Positions 34,701 through 43,541 of a stretch of 64,000 bases of DNA are shown piece after piece. Position 1 is the first letter of the stretch; each line of letters begins with the position of its first letter. The position numbers and the translations under genes were made by a program. This DNA comes from Plasmopara viticola (Eukaryota > Oomycota > Peronosporomycetes > Peronosporales > Peronosporaceae): positions 930,001 through 994,000 of the forward strand of contig MBPM02000005.1 in assembly GCA_001695595.3 (NCBI GenBank), given 5' to 3'. A model generated the notes under the pieces. It worked only from the letters and a program-made list of their open reading frames with translations, had not been told where the DNA came from and ran no database searches.

Positions 34701-37146
34701 ATGCATCTGCTTTTACTCTTGTTACAACACAGCTTTAAGCAAGCGCCTAGAGGCAAGATCGAGTGATATTTATACCGCTTTAGTTTAAGCATTTGTTAAT
34801 GAGCCAAACTGATTTAGTTAACTTCGACAGAGAGTGCTTAAAACGGAGTAAACCCTCGTCTTATCGAATACTATATAATTTATTCGTGATCAAAACAACT
34901 CGTGCGTTGTTACGAACCGCGAAACGAACTCCACTCTTTTCGCAAAGTATAGCCAGGTAAAACTCTTTTTCTACGGAGTATAATTTCGAAGTGAAGCATG
35001 AAGCGAAAAAGTAACGTTATTTGGTTGATGCGCTTTCCAGTCGCCTAGACTATGAGCTAGCTCCTGTCGCAAACACTGTACCATTTCAATAAACAGTGCT
35101 TATGCGCAGGATGATGTCTTTAATGCATAGCAATGAACCTACAGACTAGGACTTAAAATTGCTTGGGCGGTTAAGCGCAAAGCTCAGTTGGCTCTTGGAA
35201 GTAGGGCTGTTCTATTACAGCATTGATGAAGGTGGATCACCACATTAACATAAGGCTCTGCCTTCTCCTCGATGCGGTCAGGAACATTTTGTGTAGTTGA
35301 AATTTCAAAGTGTCCGATTAACACTGTGGCTCGAGTGAAAAATCACTCGACTCAGAATTAGAGGGTTCCTCGTTCGATACCTTTACAATCCTAATAAAGG
35401 CATCTAGAGATAGGTCATCAAATGGTTGAGCAATCGCAACAAAATGAGTGACTGTTCTACCACCTGCACCGAATGGCTTCGCAACTGTCGGATAGGATGG
35501 TCGCTCCACTGATCAGAAATGGCCCACAGTTAACAAAATTTACGAAATTTGGTTAAAAAAAAGTTGAATACAACCAACATCGACTGCTGGTCTAGTTTGT
35601 GGGTTACAATAGCTTGAATCCCATATAAGACTTACAACTTACTGGTCGCCTCGACTTAGAGCCTCTTGATATCGATGACTTAAGCTATTCATATGAGTGG
35701 ATCTGCTTGTACATGAGTGCATTTGGATTGTCTCAAAAAGCCAAAAGCTGTACGGCCACCTGATTGGCATGTCCTACCGCTGCTTGCAATCCATTAGTAT
35801 ACATTTTGTAATTGGCCAGCCGGAGGACTCGGCAGGCAACGCTGGCTGTGTACAGATGCTCAAAAATGGCATTAGCGGCTGTGCTTTTCACGATCCTAAG
35901 TCTTGATATAACAGAGCTGCTCCTCGACCGTGTCTTCTAATATCATGGAGTACTAAAGCAGTAATGGCATGATTCTTGCACCAAAAACTAAAGACCCTGA
36001 GCTCAGTAAGCGGTAATGTCTCGTCTATGCTCGGTATGTTTGCTCTCGCAGGCTTTCTTTGTGGCAACAAAAAGCTCATTTTCAACGAGAGGTGCTTAGC
36101 ACTGGGCTGAACTTGTCCAAACACAACCCACTACAGACTACTGGTTAGATGTAGCGAATAATTTGCGTCGTCAAACACATCTTGTGTAGTATATGTGCAG
36201 ATACGCTGAGGCGTTGGGGCAGCTTGATCTATTTTGTCAGGTTTCAACTGAATATTGCTGTTTACGTTGCAAAAGGCTACTCGCTGATGGAAAAGCTAAT
36301 ACTACAGTATAAGACTCGATAAAGGATAGATAGCTGAGTTGTTTACTAATAGCAGCCTATTTGCAATGCGCAAGCAAGTTGGAGGCTCTACGTCTTATCG
36401 ACATAGTGTCTTGAGTCACGTACGCGACAAATTGGCTGAAAGCAAAGAAGTACGAAAGGAAAACCTTACGAAAAATAAATCGAATAAAGACGTTAGTTTA
36501 TTGTATACATGAGCTCTGCCTTGTAAAGGGTTGCGACTACGCACTCGAGACTCAAAAGCTGACCGGACAGGCTTGTGAATTTCGAGGCAGTCCATGGCGG
36601 GACCAAGACAGTCGAAATCTTGGCGTTACGGTTCGTCAATCCTGATTCAGGCCTACCAGACGCCGGTCTCGAGCGAAATCAAAGTTAAGTGCACGCAGTG
36701 CGCTGCATGATGGTGAGATCGGAATGCATTTCTCGTGGGACGCCATTGCCAGAGCATACACAATGTAAAGAAGTAAGTTTAGGTCTCTATCCGTCGCTTT
36801 AGCCTCAAAAGCATAACTTTGCTACCTACTTGACTTCATGAGTCGTAATACCAATACCTATTAAATATCCTCGTGGCAAGCCTCAGAGTCAGTATCTGAT
36901 TTACAATCTGCATCAGAGGAATCAGATTACTTTTACTAGTGTATTGAAGAGTACGCCGACGCAGCGGACGATAAGTTAGTGGACGAATTCATTCTATGCA
37001 TAAAATGGGGATTAAGACCTGAATGGACGGACCTTCTAGGTAGAATGTCTAAAAAAATCTGTCCATTCTTTCGTTCGTGTACCCATCTCGCTTCACCTGC
37101 CCACAGCTAGTGTCTCTCTCAGTTGGTTCTCGAAGTCTCGGATCGA
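28800..37146. other. Gene-poor region between CAP gene 4 and MCM10
   Basis: About 8.3 kb with no supported gene. It holds partner copies of dispersed repeats (30316-30354, 31408-31456). Related fragments also appear at about 29575-29690 and 30785-30870, both reading KKxxxx after SCSIVG/SCSSIVG on the minus strand. At 36880-37045 the plus strand reads SDLQSASEESDYFY, a stop, then CIEEYADAADDKLVDEF and IKWGLRPEWTDLL: a decayed coding segment, probably transposon-derived. No RNA gene recognised. Confidence 0.45.
31408..31456. repeat. Dispersed repeat copy B (partner at 17835-17883)
   Basis: Aligns with 17835-17883 in the same orientation. The minus-strand reading around it (SNIHLFGCGKDGHMIC) resembles a damaged CCHC knuckle, suggesting a gag fragment. 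Confidence 0.45.
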
Positions 37147-38653
37147 CTACTGCTTCGTCTGAGCTCCCGCGTTCATAAAGTGCATCATGTTGACCTTTTT
37201 GCTTCGAGGTCTTTTCAGCAATTTTCCATCTCCCGTGAGAATTGCAGACCTACAAGAAAAAACACGACATTTAGTGCATTGTACACGGCGAGAATGATTT
37301 CAACAAAAGCACAGAATAACTGACACAATCTTCTGGGCTCGGCTGGATGGAAGCGTAACAGTTGTTGATCCTTCGTTTGATTGAATGCGCTTCAAGTTCA
37401 TTGCCGCAGGGGATTGTCGGAGTTGATCCATTAAGCTCAAAGAAGCGCGTTGCTTGTCACTCGGAGCCTTAGTTTGAGCGGTACAACGGTTAAACTGCTT
37501 GCCACCTCGTTGCACGACTGCACCAGATGCCGTCAACACAGTAGGCAAACTCAAAACTCCAGCAGATGCATCGTTCCGTTTGCGTTTATTCAAATTGATT
37601 GGCTTCCACTTCGATGCGTTCGACGTTGACGAGGCTGAAGTATACACACCTGTCGACAGGTTTTTAAAAGATCCCGCAAACAGCGATTTGCGTAAGCTTC
37701 CCGTGAAATTGTTGAGCTGCTGGCGACCTTTCCCAGCCTCCATGAAGTTCACAGCAATGTGATGCAAACAGTACTGGGTCTATACAATACGAACGATGCA
37801 CACGTCAACAAACCATTGGAAAGCCTGTAAGCAGTGGTCGAATCTCACTTTTGCCGTGTTGATTGCAAGACGACAACGTGTTTCTCTTGACGTGATCCCC
37901 TTGCAAATGCCAAAATCCGTCGCTTTTCCTAAAGTCACAATTTCTGTTGGCTGCGTTGCCTTGAAAGCAAATTGATTCGTTTCCGAACTCGGTAACAAGG
38001 TTGCGTTTAAAATGGCAACGATAGCGCCTGGCGACTCTTTCCAGTGTGTCGAATAAGCGTCACCAAAGAGAAAAATGGCCAATTCGGTCCCGTCTAAATC
38101 CGACAAGCCCCAGACCATGAATGTTGACCCATTAGCTGCTGGTTTTGACAATGTCTTCCGTACCAAAACACCAATTGTCACCCAGTCAACCTGGCGATGT
38201 TCAAGAAAAATCAAACTTTTGGTATTTGAATTTGTCAACATTATAGAGTACCTTTTTATCGGTAAAGATCTCTTTGGAAACGCGGTCCATGTGCTGTAAC
38301 TTGATAAATTTGCGCCCTTTCATCTCTGAACGTAGTGCTTTTGCTGATATTGTCCGTTTGGTGATTCGCAGCGCTGAAAACGCCTCCGTTGCTTCGGTAT
38401 CAATTGTGGCAGGTTTTAATTGTTCGGTGGTAGTAGATATTGTCTTGGGCTTTGGATGTTTCTGCTGTCGAGGATGCAATAATGGCTGATTGGGCTTATC
38501 ATTGGACGGCGCTGCAGAGTGGGCGGAAGTAGAGCGATCAAAATTGCCAGCGCATGAATCGCTGATTTTCTGAGATACACCTACCCAATTCCAGCTTTGC
38601 GAGGGCTCGTTTAGCGACGGCGCGGATCTGTTCTTTGCTAGCTTGTCACTCAT
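37147..38653 (-). CDS. MCM10: MCM10, replication initiation factor
   Basis: MCM10 binds DNA and the CMG helicase at replication origins in the nucleus. Exons 38252-38653, 37849-38190, 37325-37779 and 37147-37249 give 433 aa in frame. The pre-OB motif is FSALRITKRTISAKALRSEM, then GRKFIKLQHM. The OB fold begins VDWVTIGVLVRKTLSKP and includes TFMVWGLSDLDGTELAIFLF and GDAYSTHWKESPGAIV. The CCCH zinc finger is built from GKATDFGICKG, TRCRLAINTAK and, after a splice, TQYCLHHI. Compared with metazoan MCM10 there is no C-terminal Cys-rich domain, as in fungi. The last intron is uncertain: joining at GTCAGT gives a tail ending KLLKRPRSKKVNMMHFMNAG plus AQTKQ. A donor 2 nt upstream (GTGTCA) gives a different open tail of about 64 residues. 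The first is preferred for its better donor. Confidence 0.9.
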
Positions 38654-38806
38654 GCTTACAAATTTATAAGAGCAGGAATCGGTGGCACAAAAGTGATCAA
38701 ATTAATTGTCTGTGGTACAAAGAAACATGGTGTACACACTCCACATCATACAACCCTCTATTAATTTCAGCTTAGTTAAGGATTACCTTCCTCAAATTGG
38801 CTCCTG

Positions 38807-40504
38807 CTACAAAGTTCCATCTTTTCCTTCTGCCTCATTAATCACCTGTCGAGCGACCTTTTCCCAGCTTTGAGCATGCGAGAACTTGTAATGAAGGAGG
38901 TAGCTAAAGCCACGCAGCAGTAACGAACATCGAAATGCCATGACGTATTCGTCTGGAATATGCTCGATGCGATCAATTCTGGACAATGCACCACAAAATA
39001 TTGTCATGTAAGAAAACAAGGTAGCCAAAATAGAGCTGACGTACGTGTGCAAGTGTTCAAGGAAAAGCTGTGGGTTCATGCCTTCGGTCACGGTCCGATC
39101 GTCGTTGTCAATCATCAACCGGGCTTGTTTTTCTAGAAAATACGGATCCATCTTTGCCGTTCGAATTCGCATTTCGTTCGTCATGATTGCAATGATATCA
39201 TCGCGCGATCCCTCTGCAAGCGCTACGATTAATTTTGCTAAATGAATCCGATGCTCCTTTGAAATGTGCTTCACCTGGCCATAGTCAATGAGACCAAGGC
39301 GTCCGTCTTCAAGAAGCAAAATATTCCCCGGGTGAGGATCACCATTAAAGGATCCATTTACGAAAATCTCGTATCCATGGACATCCATAATCAGCTTTAA
39401 AATAGCAGGAAGATTCAGCAATTGGTGTTGCTTCTCGTCATCCGGCGTCCAATGCTTTGGAACAATAATTCCAAGAGTATAGTCGTACGAAAGTCGTGCA
39501 ATGCGTCGTGCTAACCGCTTTGCTCCAAGTGTCCATCCGTACAGTCGTAGCTGCAACGACGAGGGTCCTGCTTCAATGTCCAGTCCTTGAGCCTCTCGCT
39601 CTTTATCCTTTCGTTCCTGCTCTCGCTTTAAATCTTCCACTGTGACTCCTTTCCCCGCTGCGATCGCTTCGAAGTGGTCGTGAATGCCATCGAGCAACTT
39701 GCGTCCCTTTAAAAACTCCATCACTAGCACTTCCTTAGTACACAGCTCGATCCTTGGCTCCGGAATAGCCACTTTCGCAGCATATGGACTATTGGCAATG
39801 TTTTTTCGCACCAAATCGAGGTTTCGCGCTTCTTCAATATAATTAAATTCCGTCATAAACTGCTTCTCGACCTCGACAAGAAACGGTAAATGGACCGGTT
39901 GAAAATACCGACAAAAGTCTTGAATCGTTTTAATATCCCAGCGAAAAAATGTCTCGGCGTCCGGATGCTGCACTTTGACTGCGACTTCTTGGCCGTCGAG
40001 GAGCACTGCTCGATGGGCTTGGCCAATCGACGCAGCTCCTAGTGGCTTCCTATCAATAGACTGAAACAATTGGTCGACGGGCTTGCCATAGCTCTGCTGC
40101 ATGATCGTACAAATTTCTTCTAACGACTTGGACGGTGCGTCGTCTTGGAGCTTGGCGGCTCGATCTAAATACTGTTTCGGGAGCACGTCGGGTCGTGTCG
40201 AGCCCGTTTGCGCGAGTTTGACGTAGAATCCTTTGAGTTCCAGCACAATGTCAAACACCTCTGGTGCGTACTTTTCGTGGAGCTTTTCGTACTCGGCATC
40301 TTTCTCCTCGTCCGATAAGTGGGCACGCTCCATGTACAATTGGGCTGCGCGATAGTGGAGATATATTGGAAACGCCTTGCGCCAAAAGTAGAGTGAGCGG
40401 TTGAAGCCTTCATCCGAGTGTGCTACATACGTCATACCGCCCGCACCCATGGCGGTCGATCCCAGCAGCAGCCGAGCGCCATTGCGGAACACTAACTGCC
40501 ACAT
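38807..40504 (-). CDS. ABC1/ADCK (UbiB-type) atypical kinase
   Basis: Single-exon gene, 565 aa, of the ABC1/COQ8/ADCK family, mostly mitochondrial or plastid proteins linked to quinone and lipid homeostasis. The N-terminus (MWQLVFRNGARLLLGSTAMG) could be a mitochondrial targeting or membrane segment. Motifs in order: GFYVKLAQTGSTRPDVLP (residues 92-109, in place of the KxGQ motif), PLGAASIGQAH (Ala-rich nucleotide loop), VAVKVQHPD with Lys177, MEFLKG, NGDPHPGN with Asp389, and LIDYGQ with Asp407. Catalytic residues are present. Between MEFLKG and NGDPHPGN there is a charged insertion of about 90-100 residues. The closest animal types are ADCK1/ADCK5; the exact orthology is not resolved. It lies head to head with the SWIM-protein gene (100 bp apart) and upstream of MCM10 on the same strand. 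Confidence 0.93.
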   Translation of the reverse strand: MWQLVFRNGARLLLGSTAMGAGGMTYVAHSDEGFNRSLYFWRKAFPIYLHYRAAQLYMERAHLSDEEKDAEYEKLHEKYAPEVFDIVLELKGFYVKLAQTGSTRPDVLPKQYLDRAAKLQDDAPSKSLEEICTIMQQSYGKPVDQLFQSIDRKPLGAASIGQAHRAVLLDGQEVAVKVQHPDAETFFRWDIKTIQDFCRYFQPVHLPFLVEVEKQFMTEFNYIEEARNLDLVRKNIANSPYAAKVAIPEPRIELCTKEVLVMEFLKGRKLLDGIHDHFEAIAAGKGVTVEDLKREQERKDKEREAQGLDIEAGPSSLQLRLYGWTLGAKRLARRIARLSYDYTLGIIVPKHWTPDDEKQHQLLNLPAILKLIMDVHGYEIFVNGSFNGDPHPGNILLLEDGRLGLIDYGQVKHISKEHRIHLAKLIVALAEGSRDDIIAIMTNEMRIRTAKMDPYFLEKQARLMIDNDDRTVTEGMNPQLFLEHLHTYVSSILATLFSYMTIFCGALSRIDRIEHIPDEYVMAFRCSLLLRGFSYLLHYKFSHAQSWEKVARQVINEAEGKDGTL

Positions 40505-40604
40505 GACCTTTTAAGGTATCGACGTATTCCAGTAGTACAATGGTCATATCCGAGCACCTAAAATATAGTATACTCTTTTTCGAGGTGACGTACACCACTC
40601 TAAC

Positions 40605-41175
40605 ATGAGTTCGGTTGTAGGCGTTAGTGTGTTGACTCAAGTAGCGCTCGAAGTCAAGCAGAGCAAGACCAGGCAATTTACGGATGTGCACGGTGAAATG
40701 CTTGCTTCTCTACCTCATGAGGATCTACACCTTATACAGATGGCGAGTGAATTAGTGGCAAAAGATTTTGTGATCAAGGTAATAGCAACTCCATCCATGC
40801 GCTCGTTCTACCGAGTCGAGTCGCTGAATAAGTATAAGCGAAGAGGCGATCAGCACGATACTGACGTATCAGCTAATAGCATACCGCAGCCAATCGATGG
40901 CTCTGTGGCAAGCACTAGTGATGCCAAGTACTACAATTGCTTTGGCCACTATTGCACGTGCGCAGCCTTTCACATGACGACGATCAAGTTGCACCCGACA
41001 GCAATGGTACGATTGCACTGGTGATAAATAAACTGTGGACTGAAGTGACAACGCGTTAATGCAGTGCAAACATATGGTGGCACGCTTGATAGCGGATGCG
41101 AGCGGCCAATTCAAGACTATGCAGGTTGAAGACATTTACTTTGCACAAATGCTCTGTCCTCCCCTGTCGCCATAA
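40605..41175 (+). CDS. ZSWIM7/SWS1-like SWIM zinc-finger protein
   Basis: Two exons, 40605-41006 and 41065-41175, with a 58-nt intron; 170 aa. The SWIM signature CxCx(n)CxH is made from HYCTCAAFH in exon 1 and CKHMVARLIAD at the start of exon 2. The exon-2 acceptor (TTAATGCAG) lies exactly before the CxH half. Size and the C-terminal pattern QVEDIYFAQML fit ZSWIM7/SWS1, a partner of RAD51 paralogs in homologous recombination. The N-terminal half (LPHEDLHLIQMASELV) is helical and fits loosely. It is divergent from the ADCK-type kinase gene. The family call rests mostly on the zinc finger, so another small SWIM protein is possible. Confidence 0.75.
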
Positions 41176-42593
41176 AATAATCAAAGGAGGTGCACGTTTA
41201 TTTTATCAGTCCTGCCATGATTTATTGGGATAAATGATTAATAATAAGATAGAATTAGCAGTTGATTTGAGCCTTCTTAATTGAAGAATTACGGTGTGCT
41301 GATTGCTTAATTTTGCAGCGCAGGCCTCCAATTTAAGCATTGTTGGATTCGCACCAACCAGAACGAGACACTATAAGAAGTGAAGGTTATTCAATAGCTT
41401 TACTCACTTTGCCTGCGCTGATGACCGATAACTCGGCCCGTGACGATGCTCAGAAATGCTATGATCCCAATTATTATTTTGTGTAGGGCTCACAAAGCAT
41501 CGTGCAGAGAAGAGGTATACAGGATTACAGGATCCACCTCGCTGACTGATTATACAATATTTAATTGTTTTGGTCTTACCTCTAAAGCTATATGAGCTAT
41601 ACCGACATTTTTTCATATTTTTTTTTCGGAATACATCAGCCGATCAAACCCAACCAAAAACAAGTAATATAAGATATTTTCGTCATCTAATCCTTCATTT
41701 TACCAACTCGGAGGCGGAGCACATGTAGGAGGAACAAAGCCACAAATCATCGCGATGAATGTGTAATATTTTGTCTGCGCTGCGATGAGGAATAACAAAG
41801 TGAACGTCATTATCTATACTTGGCGCTTCGACAGTTACGCCCAACAAAGTTGCAAACTCAAAGTAAAAGTTCCTACCGTAAGGCTCAATTACCGACAAGA
41901 GACGACGCACCACATGGGTTTTAAACTGAACCCCAAATGCTGTTACGTAAGGTCTAGACGGCGTCACTATAAATTCTGGACCGCAAGTATGGAAACAGCA
42001 GGATGCTGATCTCTTGCGTCGCGACTTCAGCAAATGCGTGAGGAAGTGCAAGGATGCGCTATTGTCACCTATTCCAGACTCTATAGAGCGTAATAGTTTC
42101 CATATGTATTAATAGCGATTATATATCGCCAGCAATTGTGTATGACCGTTACACAGCATAAGCGTCAATTGACAGAAGAAAGAGGGTTTACGCAAACGTA
42201 GAGTGCTCAAGTGCCAATATTCGATCAGCAATGAACACAAAGTTTGCTTCAAGATAATTAGCCTTTAACCCAAGTGTATAGTTGAATGCATTCGACTAAC
42301 CTTCAACTGTTCAACCAATCGTGATGCGGCACATTTCATATGCCGGTGGTATATGACCGAGCAGGCGGTCAGATGCTGCGTAGAGTTCGCAATCGCTCGA
42401 TGCACCTGTTTCAAACGCCATACGTGGAAAATCACACGGTATTGACCAACGCGGTACGTCTTGCTAGAGTGTCTTGTGCATAACTTACGATCAGTAGAAG
42501 ATACAATATCGTATGGCACCTTCGACGTTGGTCGTGTAAAAGTCACTTTTAAATTCGCTCTCTCCGCAATCAACACCAACTTGAAAAGTCAAG
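41176..42593. other. Spacer upstream of CAP gene 5
   Basis: Open frames on the minus strand at 41695-42051 and 42265-42579 have no recognised motif and no clear start context. I do not call them genes. Confidence 0.35.
42557..42572 (+). promoter_or_regulatory. Inr-like element of CAP gene 5
   Basis: GCTCTCTCCGCAATCA resembles the oomycete Inr GCTCATTYYNCAWTTT with four mismatches; the central YYNCAWT part is intact. It lies 22-37 bp upstream of the ATG at 42594. Confidence 0.35.
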
Positions 42594-43541
42594 ATGACCA
42601 TCACTCAGACTTCCCTTGCTTTAATGCTCGTTGCATCAGCTACTTTCAACACTTTAACTGATGCTACGAACCTCCGGCAAAGCATCCTCGGTGCTATCAC
42701 TTACACGTCTTATGACGAGTATGCCACACTCATGTTAATTGCCGTCAACACGCAACGTGCTACTCAAGGTCTGTCGCCATTGTGTCTTAACAAGAAACTC
42801 CAGAGTGCTGCTCAGCGTCATTCAGACGACATGGCTGCTAATAACTACATGGACCACAATGGCATGGACGGATCGACCATGTCGGACCGGATTACACAAG
42901 CCGGGTACGTTTGGACCGCTGTGGCGGAGAATGTCGCGACTGGTCAGGTGGATGTGGCCGCCGTGATGGAGTCGTGGATCCATTCGCCGGGGCATTTAAA
43001 AAACATCATGGGTGACTACACTATGTTTGCCCCCGCGTATGCGTTTAATGAACACAGCTCGTATCTTCATTACTGGACACAGGATTTTGCTTCGGGTGAT
43101 GCCGAGGCCTGCGATGGTACTCCAGTAACGACACCGGACCCTGTCAAGACGGTGGTGCAGGCGCAGCATGACTACGCGACCCAGGCAACACTTGCGCCGA
43201 CTCCAGTAACGACACCGAACCCTGTCAAGACGGTGGTGCAGGCGCATCATGAATACGAGACCGAGGAAAGACTCGCGCCGACTCCAGTATCGACACCGGT
43301 CCCTGTGAAGAAGGTGGTGCAGGCGCAGAGTGACTATGAGACCGAGTCAACACTTGCGCCGACTCCAGTAACGACACCGGTCCCTGTGAAGACGGTGGTC
43401 CAGGTGCTGCATGACTACGAGACCAAGGCGACACTTGCGCCAACGTATGTGGCAGACGTTGTTACTGAGGCACCTATGACACCCGCTGCGCCCGTGGAGG
43501 CAGACAATCCGAATGGCAAGGATTGTGGGTCTCACAATTAA
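42594..43541 (+). CDS. CAP/SCP/PR-1-like secreted protein 5 with 27-residue tail repeats
   Basis: Secreted CAP protein, 315 aa, intronless. The signal peptide spans residues 1 to about 24 (MTITQTSLALMLVASATFNT). The core has His76 (AAQRHSDDM), Glu112 (VAENVATGQ), His134 (SPGHLKNIMGDYTMF) and LHYWTQDFA. Residues 176-283 are four tandem 27-residue units (pattern TPVTTPxPVKTVVQAxxDYE followed by TxxTLAP), unrelated in sequence to the repeats of copies 3 and 4. The protein ends NGKDCGSHN. The tail combines Pro/Thr spacers with an amphipathic DYET block, so it may be a binding repeat and not only a spacer (inference). This copy stands about 14 kb from the other four, beyond the MCM10 cluster. Confidence 0.93.
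   Translation: MTITQTSLALMLVASATFNTLTDATNLRQSILGAITYTSYDEYATLMLIAVNTQRATQGLSPLCLNKKLQSAAQRHSDDMAANNYMDHNGMDGSTMSDRITQAGYVWTAVAENVATGQVDVAAVMESWIHSPGHLKNIMGDYTMFAPAYAFNEHSSYLHYWTQDFASGDAEACDGTPVTTPDPVKTVVQAQHDYATQATLAPTPVTTPNPVKTVVQAHHEYETEERLAPTPVSTPVPVKKVVQAQSDYETESTLAPTPVTTPVPVKTVVQVLHDYETKATLAPTYVADVVTEAPMTPAAPVEADNPNGKDCGSHN
43119..43442 (+). repeat. Coding tandem repeat, 4 x 81 bp, in CAP gene 5
   Basis: Four in-frame 81-bp units starting at 43119, 43200, 43281 and 43362. The period is exact and no unit is truncated. Differences cluster in the second half of each unit. Confidence 0.9.
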
